Shown here piece after piece: positions 18,176 through 26,621 of a DNA stretch of 64,000 nucleotides; the stretch's first letter is position 1, and each line of letters opens with the position of its first letter. Source of the stretch: Ruegeria meonggei (GTDB taxonomy: Bacteria; Pseudomonadota; Alphaproteobacteria; Rhodobacterales; Rhodobacteraceae); assembly GCF_900172215.1 (NCBI RefSeq), contig NZ_FWFP01000006.1:186001-250000 (forward strand), in the 5' to 3' direction. Both the position numbers and the translations under genes were made by a program. The notes under the pieces are model-generated. The model was not told the DNA's origin, did not search any database, and saw only the letters and a list, made by a program, of their open reading frames with translations.

Positions 18176-18546
18176 CCTTCACCCCCGACAGGGGCGCCTA
18201 TCTGCGCACCAACGCGTGGCTGGCCGCCGTGGCCATGGCCGGTGCGATGGTTGTGCTGTGGCTGGTCGGCAACCCTTTTGTCTGGACCGGTGCCCCAGCA
18301 GGTCTGGCAGCTGTCGGGCTGCGCGCCTGGTATCTGGCCTCGGAAGATCTGGCCGCCACATGGGATTTGTCCGATCAGGCCCTGATCGGCCCTGGTCCGC
18401 GCAACGTGGTGCTGGCCCAGATCGCGACGGTCAATATCATGGGCAGCTTTGTCCAGATCGTCACCAAGGGCGGCGACAAGCATCTGATCAAATACCAGGC
18501 GGATCCGGCCGCCACCAAAGCCGCGATTGAAAGGGCCATGGCATGA
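18160..18546 (+). CDS. Small membrane protein, PH-like C-terminal domain, in pyr cluster
   Basis: This 128-residue protein has two close hydrophobic segments (about residues 17-55) and then ~70 residues of beta-rich sequence ending in KGGDKHLIKYQADPAATKAAIERAM. The layout resembles small bacterial PH-domain (YdbS-like) membrane proteins; the match is by pattern only. It overlaps the preceding gene by 16 bases and the pyrC-like gene by four bases (ATGA). Confidence 0.75.
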   Translation: MADPVTFTPDRGAYLRTNAWLAAVAMAGAMVVLWLVGNPFVWTGAPAGLAAVGLRAWYLASEDLAATWDLSDQALIGPGPRNVVLAQIATVNIMGSFVQIVTKGGDKHLIKYQADPAATKAAIERAMA

Positions 18547-19823
18547 GCAACCTGATCTTCACCAACGCCCACCTGATTGACCCTGAGACCGGCACCGACA
18601 GCATTGGCTGGCTGCAAGTATCCAATGGCCGGATCGCGGCGCGCGGTGACGGCGACGCTCGGGCACAAGGTGCAACGATCATCGACTGCGGCGGAAAATA
18701 CCTGGCCCCCGGGATCGTCGATATCGGCGTCAAAGTGTGCGAGCCGGGCGAGCGACATAAGGAAAGCTACAAGTCCGCAGGTCTTGCAGCCGCTGCGGGT
18801 GGAGTCACCACCATCGTCACACGACCCGATACCAGCCCGGCCACAGACACGCCCGAAAGCCTGGAATTTGTCACCCGCCGCGCGCAGGCAGATGCACCGG
18901 TGAATGTGGTGCCGATGGCCGCCCTGACCAAGGGCCGCGAGGGTCGTGAGATGACGGAAATCGGCTTTCTGCAAGACGCCGGAGCGGTCGCGTTTACAGA
19001 TTGCGACCACGTCATTGCCAACACCAAGGTGTTTTCCCGCGCGCTGACCTATGCGCGCTCTTGTGGTGCTCTGGTGATCGCGCACCCGCAGGACCCCGGC
19101 CTTAGCGGCGGTGCGGCAGCGACCAGCGGCAAGTTCGCCGCGCTGCGCGGGTTGCCCGCCGTCTCACCCATGGCGGAACGGATGGGGCTGGACCGCGACA
19201 TCGCCCTGCTGGAGATGACCGGTGCTGCCTATCACGCCGATCAGGTCACCACCGCCCGCGCCTTGCCCGCGCTGGAACGAGCCAAGGCCAATGGGCTGGA
19301 CATCACCGCCGGAACCTCGATCCACCATCTGACGCTGAACGAGCTGGACGTTGCCGACTATCGCACCTTCTTCAAGGTCAAGCCACCGCTGCGGTCCGAG
19401 GATGACCGTCAGGCCGTGATCGAGGCGGTACGGACCGGCCTGATCGACACGATCAGCTCGATGCACACGCCGCAGGATGAAGAAAGCAAACGTCTGCCGT
19501 TCGAAGAGGCGGCCTCGGGCGCTGTCGCGCTTGAGACGTTGCTGCCAGCAGCGCTGCGCCTGTATCACGCCGGCCAGTTGGACTTGCCCACCCTGTTCTG
19601 CGCCATGGCATTGAATCCGGCAAAACGGCTGGGTCTGGACAGTGGTCGTCTGTCTGTTGGCGCACCGGCTGATCTGGTATTTTTCGACCCGGATGTGCCC
19701 TTTGTGCTTGACCGGTTTTCACTAAAATCGAAATCGCAGAACACACCGTTTGACGGGCAGCGGATGCAAGGTAAGGTCACCGCAACCTACGTGGCTGGAC
19801 AAGAAGTATACCGGAGACCCTGA
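18543..19823 (+). CDS. Dihydroorotase homologue lacking metal ligands (PyrC-prime/PyrX type)
   Basis: This 426-residue amidohydrolase-superfamily protein aligns with dihydroorotase along its length (PGIVDI near residue 57, PHHL-like HHLTLN near 261, LETLLP near 336). The canonical DxHxH metal site is DIGVK (Gly62 and Lys64 replace both histidines), and the catalytic aspartate of TDHAPH is Met307 in SSMHTPQ. It is therefore unlikely to be catalytic. In Pseudomonas and others such PyrC-prime subunits are required structurally by the adjacent PyrB. An active dihydroorotase must be elsewhere in the genome. It shares one base with the plsY start. Confidence 0.88.
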   Translation: MSNLIFTNAHLIDPETGTDSIGWLQVSNGRIAARGDGDARAQGATIIDCGGKYLAPGIVDIGVKVCEPGERHKESYKSAGLAAAAGGVTTIVTRPDTSPATDTPESLEFVTRRAQADAPVNVVPMAALTKGREGREMTEIGFLQDAGAVAFTDCDHVIANTKVFSRALTYARSCGALVIAHPQDPGLSGGAAATSGKFAALRGLPAVSPMAERMGLDRDIALLEMTGAAYHADQVTTARALPALERAKANGLDITAGTSIHHLTLNELDVADYRTFFKVKPPLRSEDDRQAVIEAVRTGLIDTISSMHTPQDEESKRLPFEEAASGAVALETLLPAALRLYHAGQLDLPTLFCAMALNPAKRLGLDSGRLSVGAPADLVFFDPDVPFVLDRFSLKSKSQNTPFDGQRMQGKVTATYVAGQEVYRRP

Positions 19824-20428
19824 TGCCGCCCTTTGACAGTTTCATGACCCAGCTGATCCTCTGGGCCGCGATTGGGTATCTGATGGGGTCCATCCCCTTT
19901 GGCATGATCATTGCCAAGGTGATGGGGCTGGGCAATCTGCGCCAGATCGGGTCCGGAAACATCGGCGCAACCAACGTTCTGCGCACTGGCAACAAGGCCG
20001 CTGCTGCGCTGACGCTTCTGTTCGATGCGGCCAAAGGTGCGGCCGCCGTGCTTCTGGCCCGCGCTATTGCGGGCGAGGATGCCGCTCAGATCGCTGCGCT
20101 GGCGGCTTTTCTGGGCCATTGCTTTCCGGTCTGGCTGGGGTTCAAAGGCGGCAAAGGCGTCGCCACCTTTCTGGGCCTGTGGCTGGCGCTGGACTGGCGC
20201 GTCGGTGTCGCCTGTTGCCTGACATGGCTGGTTGCAGCGCTGATCTGGCGCATCTCATCGCTGGGCGCGCTGGTTGCCGCCGCGATGTCAACCATTTGGG
20301 TAATGGTTTTGACCGACGCGAGAGCCTTTATTCTAGGCGTGGTCCTGACCTTGCTGGTCTATTGGCGTCACCACGAGAACGTCGCCCGTATTCGCACAGG
20401 CACTGAACCCAGAATCGGCAAGTCTTGA
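19823..20428 (+). CDS. plsY: Acyl-phosphate:glycerol-3-phosphate acyltransferase
   Basis: This 201-residue inner-membrane enzyme transfers an acyl group from acyl phosphate to glycerol-3-phosphate, the first step of phospholipid synthesis. It has about five membrane helices with the family motifs GSIPFG, GSGNIGATNVLR, HCFPVWLGFKGGKGVAT. It follows the pyrC-like gene with a one-base overlap (TGATG). Its stop overlaps the TTG that opens the interrupted small frame downstream. Confidence 0.94.
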   Translation: MPPFDSFMTQLILWAAIGYLMGSIPFGMIIAKVMGLGNLRQIGSGNIGATNVLRTGNKAAAALTLLFDAAKGAAAVLLARAIAGEDAAQIAALAAFLGHCFPVWLGFKGGKGVATFLGLWLALDWRVGVACCLTWLVAALIWRISSLGALVAAAMSTIWVMVLTDARAFILGVVLTLLVYWRHHENVARIRTGTEPRIGKS

Positions 20429-20694
20429 CCGCATCCGACGCCTTTCTAACCGCCTTCTTCGCGATCCCTGCGGGCACGTCAACCGGGCAGAGCAATGGCA
20501 AACGATAAACGGTCAGTCGCACAGAGCTGGCCGGGGGGAAATCCCTCAAACTGGTCGCCGATGAACAAGGCGGTGGCGATTACATCAGCCTGAACCTTTA
20601 CCTGACCCGCAACAATGGCGCCCTCCTGCGCCCCTGCGAGATGTCGGTGCAAAAGGTCACCGATTTCGTAATCGGGTGGCGCAGTGATCCGTGA
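20425..20694 (+). pseudogene. Small conserved-looking gene broken by one in-frame TAA
   Basis: A 90-codon frame runs from TTG at 20425 (overlapping the plsY stop as TTGA) to TGA at 20694, with a single internal TAA at 20506-20508 (codon 28). Both sides read like protein: before it, DAFLTAFFAIPAG; after it, TELAGGKSLKLVADEQGGGDY, then SLNLYLT and LLRPCEMSVQKVTDFVIGW. Restoring the TAA to a tyrosine codon would give an 89-residue soluble protein. I half-recognise a small uncharacterised Rhodobacterales family but cannot name it. The alternative is a sequencing error. Confidence 0.6.
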
Positions 20695-20888
20695 TGGCTG
20701 CTCTGCATTTTTGAACATCGACCCTTTATCTGCGCACACTCACAATTGATTGTTTTGAACGTGAAGACGCCACTGCCCACCTCGGTTGCGTGGCGGCCAA
20801 TTGACGGTCGCTCAACTCAAAATCTCCGGGGTTGCCTTGGTGCAATTATAGCATCGCTCGGCCGCCCGTTTCACGAAAGGTGAACAAC

Positions 20889-21365
20889 ATGAACAAGTTC
20901 AAATCTCTCATTGGCGGCGTCGCGCTGTCCGTTGCAATCGCAAGCTCGGCCCTGGCTGCAGGCGTTGAACTGAACGCAAGCTCGACCGGTTTGGCCATGC
21001 AAGGTTACGACCCGGTTGCCTACTTTACCGAAGGTGAACCGACCAAAGGTGATTACCGCATCACCACATTGCACGACGATGCAATGTACCGTTTTTCCAA
21101 TGAAGAAAACAAAGCCGCGTTTGAAGCCAACCCCGAAGCATACCTGCCTGCATATGGCGGCTACTGCGCATTCGGCGCCGCGATGGGCTTCAAATTTGAC
21201 GGTGACCCGACATATTGGAAGATCGTTGACAACAAGCTGTACCTGAACCTGTCGCAAGACATCCAGGAACGCTGGGAAGGCGACATCCCAGGCTTTATCG
21301 AACAGGCCAGCACCAACTGGGAAACTATTGCTGAAAAGACCCCGGCAGAGCTGCAAGCGCAATAA
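20889..21365 (+). CDS. YHS domain-containing secreted protein
   Basis: This 158-residue protein has a signal peptide (residues 1-22, ending SSALAA) and a YHS-type domain: MQGYDPVAYFTEGEPTKG, then MYRFSNEENKAAFEANPEAY and YGGYCAFGAA. Such periplasmic YHS proteins are thought to bind metal or small ligands; the role is not established. The upstream sequence CGAAAGGTGAACAAC provides a ribosome binding site for ATG at 20889. A strong hairpin terminator follows 21 bases after the stop, so it is probably monocistronic. Confidence 0.88.
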   Translation: MNKFKSLIGGVALSVAIASSALAAGVELNASSTGLAMQGYDPVAYFTEGEPTKGDYRITTLHDDAMYRFSNEENKAAFEANPEAYLPAYGGYCAFGAAMGFKFDGDPTYWKIVDNKLYLNLSQDIQERWEGDIPGFIEQASTNWETIAEKTPAELQAQ

Positions 21366-21386
21366 ATCGCCTACAGAAATTCTTGG

Positions 21387-21420
21387 ATCGGCGGCAGAGC
21401 ACTCTGCCGCCGATTGTCGT
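21387..21420 (+). terminator. Intrinsic-type terminator after the YHS gene
   Basis: A perfect 12-bp stem, ATCGGCGGCAGA (21387-21398) with TCTGCCGCCGAT (21403-21414), closes a GCAC loop and is followed by TGTCGTTTG. The stem is strong but the T-tract is short. Confidence 0.65.
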
Positions 21421-21609
21421 TTGAAACGACCCATTTGCAAACCTACATCTTTAGCAAGACACGTGTCCGCAGATAAGCGGAGCGTTTTTCCGGGGTCGGA
21501 ATGTGCCGTTGCGCTGTGATCCAGTCATCCGACCGGGCCGTAGTAATCAGTACAGATGAACGGGCAGCGGGTGTTTGCCGCGCCCAATTTCAGACGAAAG
21601 GATAATATT

Positions 21610-22143
21610 ATGACAGGTAAAATTGTTCTCGCCTCTGTTATCGCGACCTTTGCTGCGGGTTCGGCAATGGCGCAATCATCCGGCAACTGGACCGGGTTTT
21701 ACGGCGGCCTGCAATTTGGCTACGCCGATATCGACACCAATATCTCAGGTGTAAATGGTGATGGCGCAATCGGAGGTATCATTCTGGGGTACGACTATGA
21801 TCTTGGTGACTGGGTCGTGGGGGCCGGTTTTGACTATGACTGGACCGGAATTGAGCTGACCCCCGGCGTCGAAGTTGAAGACGTTTGGCGCATCAAGGCG
21901 CGCGCCGGATACAAGGTGACATCCCAAGGGTTGCTCTATGGTACCGGCGGGTTTGCTGAGGCCGGAACCGACAATCTGGGCAGCGACGATGGCTGGTTCA
22001 TCGGGGCGGGCTATGAACAGATCGTGGCCCCGAATATTAGCGTCGGTGGTGAAATTCTGTACCACGAGTTCAACGATTTCGACTCTACCGGGATCGACGT
22101 GGATGCAACAACTGTTCAGCTTCGGGCGGCTTACCGTTTCTGA
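21610..22143 (+). CDS. Outer-membrane beta-barrel protein (opacity/OmpW-like porin domain)
   Basis: This 177-residue protein has a signal peptide (ends SAMAQ at residue 21), then alternating hydrophobic beta strands and a C-terminal aromatic (VQLRAAYRF), the usual recognition end for outer-membrane insertion. GNWTGFYGGLQFGYAD opens the barrel as in many alphaproteobacterial eight-stranded surface proteins. AAAGGA lies eight bases before the ATG. The precise role is unknown; these are often abundant structural barrels. Confidence 0.88.
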   Translation: MTGKIVLASVIATFAAGSAMAQSSGNWTGFYGGLQFGYADIDTNISGVNGDGAIGGIILGYDYDLGDWVVGAGFDYDWTGIELTPGVEVEDVWRIKARAGYKVTSQGLLYGTGGFAEAGTDNLGSDDGWFIGAGYEQIVAPNISVGGEILYHEFNDFDSTGIDVDATTVQLRAAYRF

Positions 22144-22196
22144 AGCTAGAATTCACGCAAAACGGACCCGGCGCGCAAGCACCGGGTTTACCTGTT

Positions 22197-23180
22197 TTAC
22201 AGCTCCAGAATTGTGCTGCCCGTGGTCTTCCGCGCCTCAAGCGCGCGATGGGCGTCCGCCACCTGATCCAACGGAAAACGCTGATCAATGTGAATTTTGA
22301 CCTCGCCGCCTTCGACCTTGCCAAACAGACGCCGCGCCATGGCCTGACACACTGTGTGATCGGCAATATGCGTGAACAGGGTCGGACGGGTGATCTTGAG
22401 CGACCCTTTCTTGGCCAGAATACCAATATCAATCAGTGGCACCGATCCCGACGCATTGCCAAACGAGATCATCATCCCTAAGGGCTTCAGGCTATCCAGC
22501 GACCCTTCGAACGTATCCGCCCCGATCGAGTCCATCACCACGTCCACGCCCTCGCCCTTGGTGATCTCGGCCACGCGTTGGGCAAAGTTCTCGGTCTGGT
22601 AATTGATACAATGGGCGGCTCCGTTGAACTGGGCCAGGCTGCATTTTTCATCCGTCCCCGCAGTGCCGATCAGTTTGATCCCTTCGGATTTGGCCCACTG
22701 ACAGGCGATCAGCCCGACACCCCCGGCAGCAGCATGAAACAGCACAGTGTCTCCTCGTTTCAATGGCGTCGTGCGATTGAACAGGTATTCAACCGTCAAC
22801 CCCTTGAGCATCATCGCTGCCGCGGCGTCAAAGGATATGCTGTCGGGCAGCGGGCAGACCTGTGCCGCAGGCATCACACGCGCTTCGCAATACGCTCCGG
22901 CGGGGGCTGCGGCATATGCCGCGCGCTGGCCTGGTTCCAGATGGGTCACACCCTCGCCTACGGCCTCAATCACGCCAGCAGCTTCCATCCCCAGCGCGTG
23001 CGGCATCTCCATCGGGTACAGGCCTGCGCGCTGATAAACATCAATGAAATTCAGCCCACAGGCCTGATGGCGAATGCGAACCTGTCCGGGGCCCGGATCG
23101 CTAATGGCGCGGTCTTCAATCCTCAGAACTTCGGGGCCGCCGTGTTCGTGAATAACGACGGTACGTGCCGTTTGCTGCAT
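22197..23180 (-). CDS. Quinone oxidoreductase (zeta-crystallin type MDR)
   Basis: This 327-residue zinc-free medium-chain dehydrogenase/reductase has GLNFIDVYQRAGLYP, GMEAAGVI, and a nucleotide-binding AAAGGVGLIACQWAK segment. It probably reduces quinones with NADPH. The ATG at 23180 is preceded by AGGAGG at ideal spacing; a GTG two codons upstream is less likely. It lies opposite the outer-membrane protein gene and divergent from the DUF2189 gene. A second quinone reductase of the same superfamily lies just beyond that gene. Confidence 0.92.
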   Translation of the reverse strand: MQQTARTVVIHEHGGPEVLRIEDRAISDPGPGQVRIRHQACGLNFIDVYQRAGLYPMEMPHALGMEAAGVIEAVGEGVTHLEPGQRAAYAAAPAGAYCEARVMPAAQVCPLPDSISFDAAAAMMLKGLTVEYLFNRTTPLKRGDTVLFHAAAGGVGLIACQWAKSEGIKLIGTAGTDEKCSLAQFNGAAHCINYQTENFAQRVAEITKGEGVDVVMDSIGADTFEGSLDSLKPLGMMISFGNASGSVPLIDIGILAKKGSLKITRPTLFTHIADHTVCQAMARRLFGKVEGGEVKIHIDQRFPLDQVADAHRALEARKTTGSTILEL

Positions 23181-23372
23181 GCTCACCTCCTGTAACCTTC
23201 CGCCAAGCTATCACGCCTGAGATTCAGGGCAATCGACACGATTTCGAGTGGTGCAACCAAAACACGAAAAATGTGGTATACTAAGGGTTCAGACGTTGCC
23301 GGCTGGTCCGGCCAAGGGCAACCGATGCCGGATTTACCCCGCTGCGCTGATACGCAAAGGGAGGGGATGAAG

Positions 23373-24230
23373 ATGGCCAAGACAATTGGAAATCCGATCA
23401 GTTGGGCCGCTCAGAATATCGGCGCGACCAGTGATCATATTGCAGAAAGCGTCACCCGTATCGGTAGCGCAGATACCCGGCACTTGCCGGTGGTACAGAC
23501 TTTAACCCTGAGTGATCTGCGGTTCTGTTTGCGGGCAGGATATCAGGATTTTCTGGAAACGCGGGCGGATGCGATCTTTGTGGTGCTGATTTACCCCATC
23601 GCCGGGCTGCTGATGTTCGGGTTCGGGCTGAACCGCAATTTGGTGCCGCTGTTGGCACCATTGATTGCCGGGTTCGCCCTGATCGGGCCTGTGGCCGCGG
23701 TGGGCTTGTATGAAATCAGCCGCAAGCGCGAACAGGGGGGCGAAGTTCACTGGTTGGATGCATTGGGTGTGTTCCGATCACCTTCCTTTGGAGCCATCCT
23801 TGCGCTGGGGTTTTATCTGGTGATGCTGCTGCTGATCTGGCTGATGGTCGCGCAGAGCATTTATGTCCACACGCTGGGACCTGATCTACCGGCCTCTTTG
23901 GGTGCTTTTGTAACGCAAGTGTTTACCACGAGTACTGGATGGACGATGATCGTGGCCGGTAACGCGGTGGGCTTCCTGTTTGCACTTGTCGCTTTGGCGA
24001 TCAGCGTCGTCAGCTTTCCGCTGCTGCTGGATCGCAAGGTCGGGCTGCCTGTGGCGGTTGTCACTTCGGCCCGGGTGCTGCGGCACAATCCCGGTGTCAT
24101 CCTGACCTGGGGGTTCATCGTGGCGGCGATGCTGTTTGTCGGCGCGATCCCGATATTGCTGGGCCTGATCGTTGTGATGCCGGTCTTGGGCCACGCGACC
24201 TGGCATCTGTATCGCCGCGCCGTGGTCTGA
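23373..24230 (+). CDS. DUF2189 family integral membrane protein
   Basis: This 285-residue protein has about six transmembrane helices after a ~70-residue cytoplasmic N-terminus. Patterns such as LTLSDLRFCLRAGYQDF, ADAIFVVLIYPIAGLL and LGHATWHLYRRAV match the uncharacterised DUF2189 family of alphaproteobacteria. The ATG at 23373 has GGAGGGG eight bases upstream; another ATG two codons earlier is too close to this site. The function is not known. Confidence 0.85.
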   Translation: MAKTIGNPISWAAQNIGATSDHIAESVTRIGSADTRHLPVVQTLTLSDLRFCLRAGYQDFLETRADAIFVVLIYPIAGLLMFGFGLNRNLVPLLAPLIAGFALIGPVAAVGLYEISRKREQGGEVHWLDALGVFRSPSFGAILALGFYLVMLLLIWLMVAQSIYVHTLGPDLPASLGAFVTQVFTTSTGWTMIVAGNAVGFLFALVALAISVVSFPLLLDRKVGLPVAVVTSARVLRHNPGVILTWGFIVAAMLFVGAIPILLGLIVVMPVLGHATWHLYRRAVV

Positions 24231-24262
24231 CGGGCCTGCGCGGGGCGGACCCCGCGCCACCG

Positions 24263-25249
24263 TTACTCCGCGACTTTCAGGACGATCTTGCCAATATGGC
24301 CAGAGCTTTCCATCCGCGCATGGGCCGCTGCGGCGTCACCCAGATCAAACTCGCTGTCCATGACCGGGGCAACCTTGCCAGCGGCCAGCAGCGGCCAGAC
24401 CGCTTCGCGCAGGTCTTGCGCTATGTTTGCCTTGGCCAGATCGCTTTGCGGGCGCAGGGTACTGCCGGTCAGGGTCAGGCGCTTGACCATCATCAGGGCA
24501 AAGTTCAGCTCGACCACCGGCCCTTGCAGGAATGCGATCTGCACCAGCCGCCCGTCTTCGGCCAGAGCCTTGATGTTGCGCGGGATGTAATCGCCGCCCA
24601 CCATGTCGAGGATCAGGTTTGCGCCGCCCTCGGCCCGCATGGCCGCCACGAAATCCTCATCGCGATAGTTGATCGCCTTCTCTGCCCCCAATTTCAAACA
24701 GGCCTCGCACTTTTCGGCCGACCCGGCGGTGGCAAACACCCGCGCGCCAAAGGCGTTGGCCAATTGAATCGCTGTGGTGCCAATACCGCTGGAGCCGCCA
24801 TGCACCAGAAACCGTTCTCCGGCTTTCAGGCCACCGCGGGTGAAGACGTTGGACCAGACGGTAAAGAAGGTCTCGGGCAGGCACGCGGCCTCTTTCAGAC
24901 CCATCCCTTCTGGCACGGGCAGACAATGTGCGGCGGGCGTGGCTACGTATTCCGCGTATCCGCCGCCCGGCAACAACGCGCAAACCTGATCGCCAACCGC
25001 CAAGCCTTCGACACCGTCGCCCAGGGCCACAACCTCGCCCGAAGCCTCAAGCCCCGGCAGGTCGCTGGCACCCGGAGGCGGATCATAGGCCCCTGCCCGC
25101 TGCAGCGCATCCGGGCGATTCACCCCAACATAGGCCACCCGCAGGATCACCTGACCTGCGTCTGGCTCGGGCACCGGGCGTTCGGTCAGTTGCAGAACAT
25201 CCGGGCCGCCGGGTTTGGTGATCTCAACAGCGCGCATCATCTGGGTCAT
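24263..25249 (-). CDS. NAD(P)H quinone oxidoreductase, PIG3 family
   Basis: This 328-residue medium-chain reductase has GVNRPDALQRAGAYDPPPGASDLPG, GLEASGEV and the nucleotide-binding HGGSSGIGTTAIQLA, all typical of the TP53I3/PIG3 branch. It lacks zinc-ligand patterns. AAAGGAG lies seven bases before the ATG at 25249. It is a diverged relative of the reductase at 22197-23180, not a recent duplicate. Confidence 0.92.
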   Translation of the reverse strand: MTQMMRAVEITKPGGPDVLQLTERPVPEPDAGQVILRVAYVGVNRPDALQRAGAYDPPPGASDLPGLEASGEVVALGDGVEGLAVGDQVCALLPGGGYAEYVATPAAHCLPVPEGMGLKEAACLPETFFTVWSNVFTRGGLKAGERFLVHGGSSGIGTTAIQLANAFGARVFATAGSAEKCEACLKLGAEKAINYRDEDFVAAMRAEGGANLILDMVGGDYIPRNIKALAEDGRLVQIAFLQGPVVELNFALMMVKRLTLTGSTLRPQSDLAKANIAQDLREAVWPLLAAGKVAPVMDSEFDLGDAAAAHARMESSGHIGKIVLKVAE

Positions 25250-25311
25250 AGGCAAATCTCCTTTGCCCAATGCCTAGCAGGCAAAATCCCAAAGGCCCAG
25301 CCGCAACGGGG

Positions 25312-26004
25312 CTACTTGCGCGGGTTCAGTACTCCGGGCAAGTCTGCCCGCATTTTCATCGGCGCCTTTACCTGACCGGCCAGCCAGTTAGGAACCGCCA
25401 GAAACGGTTTGAACAGCGGGTTGTCATTGACCTGCGCCTTGATTTTTTCGAACTGCATAACGTTGTCGATGCGACGGTCGAGAAACTCCCACGTCTTCTG
25501 ATGGTCGGGCGAATCGTCCCCCAGCCAGAACAACAGGGTGGAGGAATAGACCCCCGACAAAGTCGCCCGTTTGGTGTACCAGTTCACATCTTCCGAGGTA
25601 TCCCCCAGCGTGTCCCAGATCAGCCCACAGGTCTGCCACAATGCCTTGGCCCCGTCGGCTGCATGGGTGGGCAGGGAAAACAGGGTCATTCCGCGGCGCA
25701 CCAGTTCCTTGTCCGGTACGGCCTCAAGCCGGAACCGGACCGCTGCGGCAATGCGTTCACGGAATTTCAGATCGCTCAGGTCCGTTGAATTCAGGCGTTC
25801 GACCATGGCCGTGTCGCCATTCGCATGAAACGCCAGCGCCAGATCAACCGCACCACGCGGGCAGATCGCGCGCGCCAGAGCGTCATCGATTCCGCAATCC
25901 GTGACAGCGGCGCGAAAGCTGGTTTCCGACCAGCCGTCAAACGGCACATGGGTCAACATCGCGTCCAAAAGCTGTTGTTTTGCATCTTCATACGTGGTGG
26001 TCAT
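25312..26004 (-). CDS. COQ9 family ubiquinone biosynthesis protein
   Basis: This 230-residue protein matches COQ9: the TetR-like fold with HVPFDGWSETSFRAAVTD near the N-terminus, GAVDLALAFH, the lipid-pocket region and the WYTKRATLSGVYSSTLLFWLGD block. COQ9 presents quinone intermediates to the hydroxylase step of ubiquinone synthesis. The start MTTTYEDAKQQLL at 26004 is standard for the family. It is divergent from rpsU, with interlocking promoters. Confidence 0.92.
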   Translation of the reverse strand: MTTTYEDAKQQLLDAMLTHVPFDGWSETSFRAAVTDCGIDDALARAICPRGAVDLALAFHANGDTAMVERLNSTDLSDLKFRERIAAAVRFRLEAVPDKELVRRGMTLFSLPTHAADGAKALWQTCGLIWDTLGDTSEDVNWYTKRATLSGVYSSTLLFWLGDDSPDHQKTWEFLDRRIDNVMQFEKIKAQVNDNPLFKPFLAVPNWLAGQVKAPMKMRADLPGVLNPRK

Positions 26005-26033
26005 GGCGGTTCTCCGGTTCCTGGACCCAGTAC

Positions 26034-26062
26034 TAGACAAGATAGACCGGCTTTGCTATACG
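26034..26062 (+). promoter_or_regulatory. Promoter for rpsU
   Basis: TAGACA (26034-26039), a 17-base spacer and TATACG (26057-26062) give a sigma-70-like promoter with a start near 26069 and a ~47-base leader. The -35 and -10 boxes overlap the -10 and -35 of the opposite coq9 promoter. Confidence 0.6.
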
Positions 26063-26067
26063 GCCAA
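26039..26067 (-). promoter_or_regulatory. Promoter for coq9
   Basis: On the minus strand TTGGCC (26067-26062), a 17-base spacer and TATCTT (26044-26039) form a sigma-70-like promoter. It occupies nearly the same 29 bases as the rpsU promoter, so polymerase could not bind both at once. Confidence 0.55.
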
Positions 26068-26115
26068 TTCCTGCAATTTCCTTGCAACTCTATCTAGAAA
26101 GGTGGTGACAACCAC

Positions 26116-26322
26116 ATGCAGGTTAGTGTTCGCGACAATAACGTCGATCAGGCGCTTCGTGCCCTGAAGAAAAAGCTGCAGCGCGAAGGCGTGTTCCGCG
26201 AAATGAAGCTTAAGCAACATTTCGAGAAACCGTCCGAGAAAAAAGCGCGCGAGAAAGCTGAAGCGATCCGCCGTGCCCGTAAACTGGCACGTAAGAAAGC
26301 ACAGCGCGAAGGTTTGCTCTAA
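26116..26322 (+). CDS. rpsU: 30S ribosomal protein S21
   Basis: This is a 68-residue basic protein with the S21 sequence ([20 protein letters not shown], then REGVFREMK and a lysine/arginine-rich tail). It is a small-subunit protein involved in initiation. AGAAAGGTGGTGACAACCAC precedes the ATG. A stable terminator lies 45 bases after the stop, making this a single-gene transcript. Confidence 0.97.
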   Translation: MQVSVRDNNVDQALRALKKKLQREGVFREMKLKQHFEKPSEKKAREKAEAIRRARKLARKKAQREGLL

Positions 26323-26366
26323 CAGCGGCCCGCGACTCGTCCAGCTTTGGATGACACTATTTGACG

Positions 26367-26392
26367 ACCCCCGCGGCATTGCCCGGGGGTTT
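26367..26392 (+). terminator. Intrinsic terminator of rpsU
   Basis: ACCCCCG (26367-26373) pairs with CGGGGGT (26384-26390) across a 10-base loop and runs into TTTGTCGTTT. Confidence 0.75.
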
Positions 26393-26621
26393 GTCGTTTC
26401 AAGGCCCGGTTGCAATCCGCCGAAGTAGCTCTCTTGCTGGGCGGCAAGCTGCCAAATCCGGCTCAGCGGTGTTTTGCCCGGCATTTTGCAGCGCAGCGAA
26501 TCCCGCATTCGCAGCACAGCCCTGCCGGAATGTGCTGAATTCCCCGGCCCCCCTGTTCGCCCATTCGATGGCCCCTGTAACTGGCCCGGTCTAATCAGAC
26601 GACCAACCAAATGGAGGCATC
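26393..26621 (+). other. Non-coding stretch before the first CAP gene
   Basis: Apart from the terminator at its left end, I see no coding pattern or conserved RNA here. Short frames on both strands look like shadows. It presumably carries the promoter of the first CAP gene, whose ATG at 26622 has AAATGGAGG upstream. Confidence 0.5.

Noticed and set aside
20479..20739. 86-codon minus-strand frame
   Set aside because: The plus strand in the same place reads as a conserved-looking protein with one stop; the minus frame is its shadow.
22166..22190. Terminator after the outer-membrane barrel gene
   Set aside because: The stem ACCCGG/CCGGGT is only 6 bp with a 10-base loop. It is too weak to call.
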